This document shows, piece after piece, positions 20,858 through 33,571 of a stretch of 64,000 nt of DNA; the first letter of the stretch is position 1; each line of letters begins with the position of its first letter. The notes under the pieces were generated by a model. The model had not been told where the DNA came from, searched no databases, and saw nothing but the letters and a program-made list of their open reading frames with translations. The stretch lies in the NCBI GenBank assembly GCA_022393335.1, contig JAJEKB010020635.1:793559-857558 (forward strand), given 5' to 3'. The DNA is from Macrotrachela quadricornifera. Its lineage: Eukaryota > Rotifera > Eurotatoria > Philodinida > Philodinidae. Both the position numbers and the translations under genes were made by a program.

Positions 20858-23800
20858 TTAATAGCGTATAAATTTTTGTATTCGATTATTAAGTGTGTCT
20901 GCCACATTTAAATTGAGTTGACTATCAAGTTCTACTGCATAGGGTAAATTCAACATAGTAGAATTATTCCCACAGACACCTGAAATACCTTCTATTGTTA
21001 TACCTTGTGAATTGCCAACCATAAATAATTGAATACGACAATTTACTGCATCAGAAACGTACATGTTACCCAGAGGGTCGAATGTTACATCTGAAGGGCT
21101 ATTTAAAAGTGTCGATGTCGTTCCTGTCACTCCACTGCCATTTCCGGCAAGTGATGTCCAAGCAGTGGCGCCTAAAACCCATCGTACAACATCATGTGTA
21201 ATCAAATTGGTAATGACAAGACTATTCGATAATGAGTCGAAATAGAGACCAAAAGGATTATGTAATTGATTGCTATTCGATCCTCCTCCATTACCACCAG
21301 CAACAGTGTTGCCTGAAGAAGCACCAGATTCATAAGACATTATACGATTATTACCGTAATCGGTAACATAAAGTGTGCCTGTGTTTGAATCACGTGCTAT
21401 ACCATACGGTGTATTTAACTGATTGTTGAGATTTCCAATACCACCTATATATATAAAATGTAAACTATCTTTTAATTAACATGATAGTTTTGGGCTGTGA
21501 ATAAAATATGCCAACACCCACTAAGCTACAGACTTAAGAAAATTAAACGAATCATAATGAAAGCTGAAGAGACACTAAAACCCACTAGCATCTGTGAACT
21601 ATCTTCCAAGCCTGTTTCCTCTTACATTTTAAAAGATCAAAGGTCAAACTTGAGAATGAAACTTAGAGCTAAAGTTCGAAGACGAATGTTAGTCTTTTAA
21701 AGTTACACTCATCGAGATCAACACTCAATGGAAACGAGAAAAAGATTATATTTTGAAAAGTCTGATACTCATCTTTGATCTCTTAAAATGACTCAGAAAA
21801 AAGGAAGATTGCGGTCACTATCGAAGATTCAAATGATGAGAGGACACAAGCTAAGACGATGGTTTATAGATATTAGTGTTTCTTCAATTTTCAGTGTGAT
21901 TCGTTTTTTATAATAGGAGTTTTAAAAAAGGCTAGAAGATTATACAACTATTTAGTTTAAAACAATAATCAAGCTAAGCTACTGATGTTTATAAAGGACA
22001 ATGTGTCGATTTTTGCTAGATTAGGATATATGGTTTCTGTTTGTTAAAATTTATATAAGCAGTTTTATCGACGCAGACAAACAAAGCTTACAAATTAAAA
22101 CAAATTAATCATTTGAGGTTTGTATCAAGAGAAAAAGAAATTGAAAAAATATGGTACTAGTATTATTACCATGAATTATTTTGTTAATATCTTACTCTTA
22201 CCCATTCCAGCAACAGTCGTTCCAACTGATGCTACATTAGCCCAAAATTGAATTCGATTATTGTATGTATCGGTTACATAAATACCACCATTTGAATCAA
22301 TAATGACACGCGAAGGAGACACTAATAACGATGAAGATGAACCGAAACTTCCATTTGCTGAACCAGCTACTGTTAAACCACTAGAAGCATCCCTTAAGTA
22401 TTTTTGAACACGGTAATTTCCATATTCAGTAATATAAAATGCATGAGCATAATCTACTGCTATATCTGTTGGAAAATTCAATGAATCGTCTGAATTGCCT
22501 GCTATTGTAATACCATTTGTATTCCAACGAAGTGATGCAGTCAAATTTGGTACTACAAAGAAATCAATTTAGTAGGTTTCTCATAAACAAAATCTCGTTT
22601 TACCATATTTATGTTCTCTAAGTATGCAAATACATTTTTATTAAATATACAAAAAAGAACATTAGAGGAAATAAGTTTTGCATAACAGTGATCTATTTGA
22701 GAATAGTTTTTATTAAATTAATTAATATGTATATAAATGAATAGATAGTAGTAATTTCTTACCTATTGTCGTCTTAGTATTATTAAATTTAAGTAAAATA
22801 ACACATAGAATTGTAACAACAATAATATTGCAAGCATAGTTATAATGACACATCGACGTGTTGGACATCTACAACAAGTATCTATGATAGAATAAGGAAA
22901 AAATTTATAAAGAAAAATAAACTTTTTTCTTTTGTTTTTTGAATTTCGATGATAATCCTCTGTTGGACTGTACGATCTGATGATACATCGATTGTCTAAT
23001 ATATTTTACAAGAAAAAAAAATTATAAAAAGAAAGAAATGATCTTACTTTAATATGAAAATGATCATTATTCTACGAAAATAAAATTTATTCTTAATATT
23101 TACTTTATGTCTATTCTTTATAGAAAAACTTTTTAATTACCTCATCATTAGACACTTTTGATGAATTTTGCAACCATGTTGTAAGATTTGAAATATTTTC
23201 AGAATTATTAAAAGGATTTTCTTTACATCGAGCGGTACGTTTAATGGAAGTATTGGATAACCATGTATTTCCACTCGACTATGAAAAATATTAATAGAAT
23301 CAAATGACCAAAATCATTTTGTGTATAAATCTTTGTTTGTCTTACTTTTGATAGAGAACGTTGAAGTCGAAGAACTCTATCACTACTGTTATTATGTGTA
23401 TCTTTTGAATATGCTGTTGATTCTCGACTGATTATTGATTTTTGTTTGTCATTTTCTTCATCATGATAAATATGTACTATAGGACTTAGAATCTATTGAA
23501 AAAGAAAATTGAACCAATAGAAATGTATTAAGAATTAAAATATCTGACTGTAGATGTATTCGTTTGACAATGAATAGATCTATTATCTATCAATCGCGTA
23601 TTATTTTGTGGTCGAATAGTAACATGAATTATATTGTTTAATCGTTCTTTTCTTTTTGATCGATGGCGAGAGATTCTTGTCACGCGAGATTTGATAGATG
23701 ATGCACGACCTAGAGAAATATAGTTTGATAAAAAGTTTAGAAGATGAATATTGAAATGATTACTTTTTATTGATCTTGATTGAGTTCGATTGTTAATCAT
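20858..23800 (-). CDS. NHL-repeat membrane protein, seven exons, probable frame lesion
   Basis: Seven minus-strand exons have compatible splice phases: 23800-23549, 23492-23346, 23278-23141, 22995-22923, 22881-22763, 22552-22202 and 21444-20858. Exons 1-4 encode a basic, Ser-rich, probably cytoplasmic region. Exon 5 encodes a Cys-rich turn (CCRCPTRRC) and a membrane helix. Exons 6-7 encode about five NHL beta-propeller blades with ADTLNNRIQKF- and TDYGNNRIM-type motifs, probably outside the cell. Exon 5 is 119 nt where the flanking phases need 117 or 120. From exon 4 its frame ends in TAG exactly at the donor; the frame required by exon 6 is open from an ATG at 22868 and also hydrophobic. So either one base is missing in the helix, or translation starts at 22868 and exons 1-4 belong to another isoform. 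The last intron (21445-22201) carries a foldback element. Ligand unknown. Confidence 0.7.
21541..21910. mobile_element. Foldback element inside NHL gene intron
   Basis: The left arm (about 21541-21660) and right arm (about 21750-21910) are imperfect inverted repeats. Both contain AACGAATCA, then GAAGA(G/A)ACACTAA, and further in TTTTAA(A/G)AGATCAAAG. It lies wholly in the 757-bp last intron of the NHL gene and explains most of that intron's excess length. Confidence 0.6.
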
Positions 23801-25344
23801 TGTAATTCGTTTTTGAATTATGATGAAATAAAATTTTCTTTTCTTCTTTAAGTGTATCGAATTAAAAAAAAATTTTGGTTTCAGTAATCAAATATATACA
23901 ACAGAATTTCATCAATAAAACAGAAAAAAAATACTTATATCACACTCTTGTTGTTTAAAAAGACATCGTATAAAATCTATTTACTGGTATATATTGTGCA
24001 AATGCATATTCTGTTATAATATTGCGTTGTTTGATAGAGGAAATTAAATTTCATTATTGTTATTTGCTCTTAACAAAAAACATAAATTTATATATGACGG
24101 TGAGTACAAAAAACCAATAATGACTTATAAAACATATGACGTAGTAAACTTGTTTTGTTAATCAGTAACACGTGATCTTTTTTCTATAGTTGTAAGCAAA
24201 AGTAATCCTCATTTATAGAATTAATATAGATGTGAAAACAATGAACAAATTTATTTTCTACCTGTGGATTATACGATATAAGATTCGTATTTTTTGTCAA
24301 AACAAGTTTAAATCTATTTTTCATCTGTTAAATGTATAGAACATCTTTCGTACAATATTTCGTAGATCGTCTACTTTTAAATATGCTATACAATGATTTC
24401 AATAAAGAAAAAAAATCAAAAAATATGAACATCATTAACTTTTTTTCTTCTGTAATTTATGTTATTTGAAAACTGTGAAAAAGTATTTTTAATACATTCT
24501 AAATTGAATTCTTTTATTTTTTTTTCTACAAAAAAGAGTTAAATTTTCTAATGATTTTATTTCATACTTAGAAATATGATCTGTATTCTCTGAAAGAAAA
24601 AAAAATATAAAGTATATATATATTAACAATAGAAAAATAAACATAATATTTAATGAAAATAAAAGGAAAAGCTTACATAATATTATCGATAGCATTTTTA
24701 TTGACATATGCCACGAATACGTTATTTACATCTTATTACGGGTTAGATTTTTGTTTCTCCGATAGACAGTCAATAAACATATGCATTTTCAATGAATGGT
24801 TTTTTTTTATTCATGAATCATAAATGTGAAATTAAAATAAAATCATGGATTAAATTCATAAAAGTAAATGAACAATCATCTATTTAATTATTGAAAAATA
24901 AATTTAATGATGATTATTCTATTGCAAGTCTTAAAAAGATCTGTTTACATATTATATTCAAAATTATTCGTTCTTCTTTAATCTTAGAATAATCATAATA
25001 GTTTCATATGCAGATAGGAACATTCTCAGAATATATGTATGACTTAAAACCTTTAGAACAAAAATCATTTTAATTTCCTATGAACAACAGGATTTTATTT
25101 GAATTCAAAAAATAAAAACCAATATTTGTCTAATTGTACGGTTAGAAAATATGACAATGGTAGTGAATCAAAAGAAAAGAAATAATCGAGAAATATAAAT
25201 AAACGAGAAAGATTCATCATTCTCACTTCCTTTTCTTATCAAAAAGAAACAAAAAAGAATAAATAATTTTACTCTTGACTAAGGTTCATTTTTGTTTCAA
25301 AAACAATTATTACCATCAAACAAAATAATAATAAAAATATCTGA
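23801..25344. other. Divergent intergenic region
   Basis: Spacer between the 5' ends of the minus-strand NHL gene and the plus-strand NHL-EGF gene, so it presumably holds both promoters. Extremely AT-rich, with no exon or repeat recognised. Confidence 0.45.
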
Positions 25345-28300
25345 ATGTTGTACAAAAGATTAATAAATAGTATTTTTCTTGTTTGGTTAATTATTCTATT
25401 ACCTATGGTAAAAACATCAGGTATATATTATAGGATTTTTCTTTTTTACTTAGGAATCGATTTCATTATTAATAAATTCATACTACTTTGATAAGAGTAA
25501 GTATTAATAAAATGTGAATCTATTGCAATGTGTTCGAATGGTACTTCTATACAATCATTTACGGATCTTTTGTATGTTATATGTTCCATCCCTAGTCAAT
25601 GTACTGAATTAAGAGTACCCGAAAAAGCTCCCTGTTACTAGTATATCCGACGAACTTGAAGGTACTGTTGTACAGTATTTTTAGGTATCCTGTTGTCAGA
25701 ATTCCAGAATGATCATGATCGAAGGTAACCTTTGATTTTTTTTCATTTTTTTTTCTCTTAAAGATAAATACCTTGAAATTTTTGGTTTGTTTATATGAAT
25801 GTGTATGTGCAAAAGAGAATGGCAAATATACAGTTGCTAGGTAGAACACGACAAATCTAGGATACTCTTTAGAGATTTTCTTCGTAAAATTAAAGATGCG
25901 AGCATTTGTATAAGTGCTTGTTCAGTAAACATACTACTATAGGTACCCAATACAATACTTACATCAGTAAAGTTACTGAGAACTTTCAAAGTATCGATAT
26001 CAAGTTTTTTGTTAAGGCTTTCTCAGTACATAGATATTCTGAACTCAATACTTCTGGTTTTATATACTGATATTGCGTGTTGTTTACTCTTGAATGAAAC
26101 TATTTCATAATAGTAATTTAGTGAATATGTCAATACCAAAGACAAATAATTTTATATGACAAAATATTTTAATTCAGATACTGTCAAACAATTTTGAAAC
26201 TTTTCTTATTATTTAGATGTTTCCTTCAATCAACCAAAATTTTCGTCTTGTGCATCATGGAATATCAATGCCACAACCTTTGCAGAGTACAGCATAGTTG
26301 GTTCAGAACCTTATAACGTCTTTATTAGTACTAATAACACAGTTTATCTGAGTGCTCGAACTCGACATCGAATCATAATGTGGTATGAAGGAGCATCTAT
26401 TCCAACAAGAAATCTTACTAATGAGATGTATGCACGTGGCCTTTTCGTTGCAAAGAATGGTGATGTTTATGTTGAAAATGGTAGTCCCAATTATCGAGTT
26501 GACAAATGGACATTAAATGCAACAATTAGTGTAGCTGTCATATATGGTACTAGTGGATGTTATAGTTTGTTTGTTGATATAAATAACACTCTTTATTGTT
26601 CCTACGACACTGAACATAAAGTTGTTACAGCATCACTTGATGCGAATTCAAATACGACAATAGTTGTTGCTGGTAACGGCACTACCGGATCATTGTCACA
26701 TATGCTTTATTCACCTAATGGAATCTTTGTCGATATCAATTTTAATTTGTACGTGGCAGATACTGGTAATCATAGAATTCAATTCTTTCAACAGGGACAT
26801 TTGAATGGAACAACTGTAGCAGGAAGTTCGGCACCAGGAACTATTACGCTCAATCGTCCAACGGGAGTTATACTAGATGGAGACAACTATTTATTCATCA
26901 CTGATTTCAATAATCACCGTGTCGTTGGTTCAGGTCCAAATGGTTTTCGATGTATAGTTGGGTGTTATGATGGAAATGGTAGTCTACCGGATCAATTAAC
27001 AAATCCACGTAGTATGGCTTTCGATAGTTATGGCAACATATTTGTTGCTGATACAGCCAATAAACGAGTTCAAAAGTTCCTCTTGGCATCAAATTCTTGT
27101 GGTAAGTATCATGAAGTCTTGCTTAGAAGTGCATACGACTTGACATTGCATGTTTCTTTTTATTAATTTAACTCTAACATAGTTTCATAAATTCTTTTAC
27201 AAATAGCAATCAAAAACTTTTCACAAAGAATATTAGATAATGATTGTAGATCTCAATGAAAATTAGTAGAATGTATTTATTCTTACAGATTGTTCACGAG
27301 ATAATACTAAAAATATATACATTGGTTTGTTGTTAAATAAACTGATTATGTGTGATGCCAGTAATTTTGAAAATGATATATAAAATTGTGATCTTGATTT
27401 CGACAATAATCTTTTTTTTGTTCATGGATTAAATATATTTTGTGTTATTTTACCACATTGCAAAAACCGATTTTTGGAGTATTGAATCAATCGACAACAT
27501 TTAGTTTCGACAGTTATATGTAATTATATTGAAAGGATTGATGTAAGAGAACTATATTTATTCTTTCATTTAAAGATCATCGTAGGATAATTTTCAAACT
27601 AATAAGAACAGAATAATCATTAATTTAATTAACATATTGTCTATTGATATAGATGAAACAACAATAATATTAACAGCACTGACATCAACGATTAACATTG
27701 GTAATTTTAAGTTTTCCACTATTTTTCACTAGCTTTTTTCTTAATTATATAGCTGAAACTTCAATGACTGAGGTTCCATCAACTACTTTATCAACAATCG
27801 CTTTAACTACTAGCTCTACAACTATATCTCATCAAATAGGTATATCATAATTTAATGTTTAGTATTAATGAATTCAAGTGAAAATAAAACGTCTTTATAT
27901 TAGATGAAATCACTACATCGCAGCAAATGTCAACATCAATTATCACCATAAATAATGGTAAATTTTAATTCCTTGTTTTCTCTGACTTTTTATTCTTTAT
28001 CTTTTTATCAGTAGAAAGTTCAACAGGCGACAATCCATCAAACATTATGTCGACTACCAATCTGGCAACAACTTTCGCAATTATATCTCATCAAATAGGT
28101 AAATAGTAATTTCATATTATTCGAAAATAGATTTACCATATGAAATATATTTATCATAGATGAAACAACAACTAAATTACAATCATTGATGGGATCAACT
28201 GTCACTAGCGGTAAATCTAAACATTATTTACAAAGCACTGTTTTGCCCTATTCTATAATTTTAAACAGAATATGCGATACTTTTCTTGCCTTACTCTGTT

Positions 28301-30016
28301 GAATATACTTAGGGTATATCAAAAGTTCTGGCCACAGTGTTCAAAAGACCTTATCGGATCAGGTTACCTGATCAAAAATGAAAAACCAAATATACAATAT
28401 TGTAGAACTTTTCAAGACGCATTGAATAGTATACAGTAGGTACAGCTTTTATAATATTTCGAAGAAACTAGAGTTAATTTACAGATAGATATTTCCATAT
28501 CCCCATCCACGCTCATACTCAAGCATAATAAGTTAATGAATGTTAGTCTTTGATACCAATCGAAAATATTTTATAAATAGTTTTTCTCACATAAGATTTT
28601 GTAGAGTTTTTGATGGGCTACAACTCTGTATACATGGCATCTTCAGTTATCTTGTGGATGGATGCAGATATGGATTTGTAGTCGTCTATCAGTAAATTGA
28701 CTCTAATTTCTTCAAAGTATTATAAAAACCGTACCTACCGTATACCATTCGATGTGCTTTGAAAAGTTCTACAACATAGTATATTTAGTTTCTCATTTCT
28801 AAACAGATTATCTGATCCGATGAAGTCCTTTAAACACCATGGTCAGAACTTTTAGTGTACCTTAAGTAAAACTCAAGAATTGTACTTGTTTTTCAATACT
28901 CAATATATATCTTCTATATTATAACTGTATATAAAATGGTTATTTCTTTTGCCCCTTTTAATTACAATCGACATGAATATTTAAGATAAATCTATTTCTA
29001 CAATGTTTATTTATCATAGAACATTGTATACCTTAAAATAATAAAATCTTCTAATGTCATTTCCTTATTAAAAATAATTTACTTTTTCTAACGTTCAATG
29101 AAGATTATTTCTTAGAAATTTCTAGATGAAAAATTCTAATGGCAAAGAACAGATAAAAAAGAAATTAAAATTAGAAAAATATACGTTTGTTGTTTTTTTT
29201 TAAATCTATTTATATACTGGTTATTAATATTAGAACAATTTTATTTATATAAATAACTTTATTAAATCTATTTATCTAGTTCAACAATCTTCAATCTCTT
29301 TTATTTCATCTCCCTGTCCGACTTCATTACAAATCGGAAGCTATTGTAATGTTTCTAGTAGTACATGTGATATGCTTCAACCATGTCAAAATCGTGGAAC
29401 ATGTATAAGTACGAATACAATTTTTTATGGATATTTATGTTTATGTCAAGTTGGTTTTAATGGTATTCAATGTCAAATTGATTATCGTCCTTGTAAACCG
29501 AATACATGTTGGAATAATGGTAATACATACTTTTTTTGCCTTTGTATTAATAAATGATAAAATATTTTCTTTTAAGGCACATGTATGGAGACATCAAATA
29601 TAACATTTATTTGTTTATGTGCATTTGGTTATGAAGGTAGTCGTTGTGAAACACAAGTCAATCCTTGTCAAAATGTTAAATGTGAAAATAATGGTATTTG
29701 TCGACCATTATTTTTTAATTATACATGTGAATGTCTTGGTAATAGTTATTCTGGTCGACATTGTGAGATAACTACATCAAAAATTATTATCTATCGAATA
29801 GTTGCTAAGACATTTGCATATATTGCAATTAGTGCTATAATAACTGTTGCAATATTTGTTATTATTATGGATATATTAAAATATTGGTTTGGTATTGATG
29901 TAGCATGTGTGAAATCAGCTAAAATTCAACAGAGAAAACCAAAGATAAAATCCAAACCTCCTGTTCTTCTTCGATTTATATATATTAATTCGCCATCACA
30001 ACCAATAAAATATTAA
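25345..30016 (+). CDS. Receptor-like protein: signal peptide, NHL propeller, Ser/Thr stalk, EGF, TM
   Basis: Ten exons assemble into a 667-residue reading frame: 25345-25420, 26217-27101, 27289-27324, 27653-27700, 27753-27839, 27904-27957, 28012-28098, 28160-28210, 29280-29519 and 29577-30016. Every intron is phase 1 and has GT/AG borders. Exon 1 encodes a signal peptide (MLYKRLINSIFLVWLIILL...). Exon 2 encodes a six-bladed-type NHL propeller (YVADTGNHRIQFF, FVADTANKRVQKF). Exons 3-8 encode a Ser/Thr-rich stalk from short duplicated exons. Exons 9-10 encode three EGF-like domains (CQNRGTC...CLCQVGFNGIQC; NNGTC...CLCAFGYEGSRC; CENNGIC...YSGRHC), then a membrane helix (FAYIAISAIITVAIFVIIM) and a basic cytoplasmic tail. 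This is a type I membrane protein, likely adhesive or ligand-binding; the ligand is unknown. Introns 1 (796 bp) and 8 (1069 bp) are unusually long, and the latter contains a MITE. Confidence 0.85.
27653..28210 (+). repeat. Alternating duplicated Ser/Thr mini-exons (A-B-A-B-A)
   Basis: Two exon types alternate. Type A (27653-27700, 27904-27957, 28160-28210; 48, 54, 51 nt) begins DETT or DEIT. Type B (27753-27839, 28012-28098; both 87 nt) ends in TTISHQI or AIISHQI. All are symmetric phase 1-1, so an A-B pair was duplicated in tandem without shifting the frame. Confidence 0.8.
28312..28862. mobile_element. MITE with about 200-bp inverted repeats in intron 8, TA duplication
   Basis: The left arm (28312-about 28515) and right arm (about 28665-28862) are inverted copies sharing CAAATATACAATATTGTAGAA-like and GGTACAGCTTTTATAATA-like blocks. 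Tips are GGGTATATCAAAAGTTCTG and the diverged complement. Both ends abut TA (28310-28311 and 28863-28864), the target-site duplication of the Tc1/mariner superfamily. No transposase. Confidence 0.75.
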
Positions 30017-31187
30017 CGATAAAATCTTACTATTGTAGTGACATTTTATTAGATTTAAATTGTCATTTTGTATTATGCTTGTTTATCGAAAAAGAAGCAT
30101 CATTTGATTATAATGAATAACATTCTAAAATATGAAAACTCTATCTTAAACTACAGATATTACTATAGCTTTAGACTAAAGATGCTAACATATAGATAGA
30201 AGTCAAGGAGTTTAGGCATAAACATGAGTTAAAAGTAGATAGATATGAATGATGGGGAATAAGTACCAAAGTAGACAACGATTTGGAAAGACATATTTAA
30301 TCCTTTCAGTTCCAAATTATTTTTTGCTGAATTTAATTCACGTAAACTGTTAGATGGCTTATTTTATACGTAGAAATACATGAGATGTATAGCTCGCATG
30401 TGTTTTACTCAGGATCAGTTTTATTGGGTTTTGTTGTATTTGAATGGAGATTTTATTTTCTAAAGTTACTTAATTGCAAAACTTCTATAAGTTCTTCCAA
30501 AAAACGACAAAAAGACGATTTTGATTTCGTTTCACACAAAGAAAAACACATGAGAAGCTCTCGTACTTTAGACTTGGTGAAAATTTGTCACTCAACATTT
30601 GTTAAATTTGTTTTTGTTTCTGGTGGAAAAATGAATAAGTCTGTCCTTTGTTTTCTATGAAATGGATTTCATCATTGAAAGATAAGCTGTTTGTATTACG
30701 TTCTTGGTCAGAATTCATTATTTGTTTCTAACAGGACTTATATATTAGAAGTAAACTAGGGAAGAATCTGTTGCATCGCTACGTAGAAACAAAATCTTAT
30801 AGAATTTTGAAGATGTAGAAGAAAAGAGGAATTGAAACAATAAATGATTGTTTTATGAAGAACAGTAAAGTATCAATAAAACTTCTATTTGCAGTACATT
30901 AGCGCAGAGTGCACACTCAAAATTCTTCATTTTATTTTTGACATTATATTAAACTACAAAATAATCCTTGGTATATGACTGATGATGATACATTATCTTA
31001 TCTACTATTTCTCCTGAAACAAACAGAATGTGTTTAAACATTGACAGCATAAAATTCTTATGAATCCATCATCAAATCTAAATATATAATACTTTAACAT
31101 GTGGCTATGGTATTGTAATGAAACTTGGTTAGATAGTTTTTAGTTAGATGGGTGCCCTTTTTTGCATGTTATAGTCATGTATTGCAG
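30017..31187. other. No gene recognised
   Basis: Downstream of the NHL-EGF gene. The 91-codon frame at 30385-30660 has no recognised domain. Confidence 0.4.
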
Positions 31188-31312
31188 TTTAGAGATCGAC
31201 AACGATTGCTTGAAAAATCAATTCGATTTCAAACTCACCGATTTCTTCTATTTTTATCTATTTTATTAGCACTGGCAAGTTTTTCCTTCATTATAGTGTA
31301 CAGATCTGATCA
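31188..31312 (+). other. Possible isolated exon encoding a membrane helix
   Basis: After an acceptor-like ATTGCAG, a 125-nt stretch reads FRDRQRLLEKSIRFQ followed by a hydrophobic helix (FLLFLSILLALASFSFII) and ends at a good donor, CA|GTAAGT. No neighbouring exons or family were identified. It could be part of an unrecognised short gene or a chance frame. Confidence 0.25.
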
Positions 31313-32209
31313 GTAAGTCAATCCTACTGTGAACGGTAAACAGCTCTTTGCTTACTCAATCTCGGGTATGATGTGTTATACTACAAATATGTTTAGTACT
31401 TTATCGGAATTATCCTCAGTCTTTTCCGTTTTATCTTTAATTAGAGTCATTACATTATTGATTCTTGTGCTTTTAGCTTCTCTTTAACGAATCTATCTCT
31501 CATCACGTTCACATTGCCAAATGAGCACATCGCTGTCATCACTATGGTTTTACTTTGAGAAGACTGGATCGCTATTGTGGTTATTCTTTTCAAAATAATG
31601 TAACATCAATTTTGAAAAAACATCAAAATCGATAGTACTCAATATACATGTAAGTAATACCAATAAATTGTATAGTGAGTTTGTTTAGAACGTTGGATGT
31701 ATCATTCGATGTTAAATTATGATTTCAGTGGTTTAGGTTATTTTTAACAATTAATGAATGTAATTTAATATCATATTTATTAATTATCTTATATCGACGT
31801 TCTTTATCATGTCTATTCATTCAGCTTAAGCTTGAACTATGGTTACAGTTTGGTTGTAGGTATTTGTTAGGCATATTCTCAGACGGCATATCAATTTCTA
31901 TATTGAGAATACGAATACTACAGAGAAATCACTTGGCATTTTTATTTGAACACTAGATCTGTAAAAAATGTTGGAACAAGCAGCATTCTATTGGATTATG
32001 AATCAAATGTCTCGGTCAAACATTGGAAAAAGAACACTCAATAAGATCAAGTCGATTTCGTTGTTTGCTGAATCTGTAAAACTATCTAGCAACTAAAAGT
32101 GACATGATATCTATTAATAAACCTAACATAGAGTGCTATCGTCGAATTCATTATCATTTATTTTCGCACTCAAAAAAGAAATTCTTAGACAGAAAAAATT
32201 CATTCATGT
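31313..32209. other. No gene recognised
   Basis: AT-rich region 3' of the STEAP-like gene. No supported exon or repeat. Confidence 0.4.
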
Positions 32210-33571
32210 CTATGCATTTTGACTTGGCCGAGTAGCTTCCTTTGTGTCTTGCCCACGACGAATTCGATATAGTGGACGACTGAAGCAAGGTAACCAGAAG
32301 ATGAATTTCAAAGTGATGGTCGCGAGTGGAAAGTATAAGCATAATAAAGCAAGATTATAGAGTGATTTGCCAAAACCTAATTCTATCCAGCGGGGAGTAG
32401 CCATTGCAGCGACGTGTCCAATAGCAAACAATAATGTAAGAGTACCGAGTTTTGATTGGACAAAGCGCCATTCTCGCCAATTTAATAGATTACCTATTGC
32501 AGGAATACTTGTGATAGCCTGAATGGACATACAAAGTTGAGTTAAAATACCCATTAGAGATGCCAATTCACCTTTTGCAGTCATAAGACTACTCTGTACG
32601 ACAAAGTGTGTCTCATTTCGAATGATCGGAATCATGATTTCAACAGGATGAAACCACGTAGCGTAGTAAGCAGGTGTCATCAGAATAATACTAATAACAG
32701 AATGACAAAGAGCTATAACAAATGTCAATATACCAAGTTGTTTTCTTTCTAACAACCATCGGCCTAACCACTTTGGAAATCGTCGTTCTCGGGTTCCATA
32801 AATCAATTGAAATATGCGTGCGATATTTGAGGGCATGTAGACAATAGCGAGCATAGTGATGGCACTTGGACATAAACTCTTATTAACTATATTTAAAAAG
32901 AGTTGATGCCATAAAGTTGTTTTAGTAGCAATATATTCCATACAAAGTGTATAAGTAAGCCAGATGAATAAAACAACAAATGTAACAATGATAGGAATTT
33001 GCCATTGAGTAAACAGAGATTTAGTATTACGTTCTAGTTGACGTGCAGCTCGAAGTGAACCCATATTGAATGAATCGAAATTTATTTCACGTGCCAGTAT
33101 CATTACTTTATCTCTGGCTATCGAATGATCACTAGCAACAAAGACATTGCGTGATTCACCGGCTGTTATATTTTGCATGAGAAACGATGAGATAGTATTG
33201 AATGCTTTGACGACAAAGGCTCCAGGTATTGCTGTTTGAAGGTGTTCTGCATTGGAAACATCATTCAATTGAGATTTTATACATAATTGATTTGATAGAT
33301 CAATTAGAATTTTCTCATTAAATAAGGATGGTTCGTATGCCAGATGCACTAGAAGAGAGTTTGCATAATGTTCTGGATGAATGGCAATGAATATCAGAGA
33401 CGAACGACGTATACATTCGACAATCGAAACTATTTTCAATTGTGTATCGCGTTTCTTATCTGGAAAACGGCTACCCATGATAATTGTAAAACCATATAAG
33501 GATAAACGTTGAGCCAGTGCAAAGCCCATGTTTCCACAGCCTACAATACCAATACATCGATTATCATGCAT
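32210..33571 (-). CDS. STEAP-family metalloreductase
   Basis: Intronless 453-residue frame. The N-terminus is an F420H2:NADP+-oxidoreductase-like Rossmann domain with the dinucleotide motif GIVGCGNMGFALA (residues 8-20) and the segment GAFVVKAFNT, as in vertebrate STEAP2-4. The C-terminal half is a six-helix ferric-reductase-type membrane domain. Two histidines in membrane helices, in VIALCHSVI and FAIGHVAAM, are at the positions expected for axial haem ligands. By family knowledge the enzyme takes NADPH electrons through FAD and haem to reduce Fe3+ or Cu2+ at a plasma or endosomal membrane. Length is close to the vertebrate 450-490 residues. The ATG at 33571 sits six residues before the first beta strand, which supports the start. 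Which vertebrate STEAP is closest cannot be told here, so no symbol is given. Confidence 0.9.
   Translation of the reverse strand: MHDNRCIGIVGCGNMGFALAQRLSLYGFTIIMGSRFPDKKRDTQLKIVSIVECIRRSSLIFIAIHPEHYANSLLVHLAYEPSLFNEKILIDLSNQLCIKSQLNDVSNAEHLQTAIPGAFVVKAFNTISSFLMQNITAGESRNVFVASDHSIARDKVMILAREINFDSFNMGSLRAARQLERNTKSLFTQWQIPIIVTFVVLFIWLTYTLCMEYIATKTTLWHQLFLNIVNKSLCPSAITMLAIVYMPSNIARIFQLIYGTRERRFPKWLGRWLLERKQLGILTFVIALCHSVISIILMTPAYYATWFHPVEIMIPIIRNETHFVVQSSLMTAKGELASLMGILTQLCMSIQAITSIPAIGNLLNWREWRFVQSKLGTLTLLFAIGHVAAMATPRWIELGFGKSLYNLALLCLYFPLATITLKFIFWLPCFSRPLYRIRRGQDTKEATRPSQNA

Noticed and set aside
21497..21700. 67-codon frame between NHL exons
   Set aside because: It lies in the left arm of the intronic foldback element.
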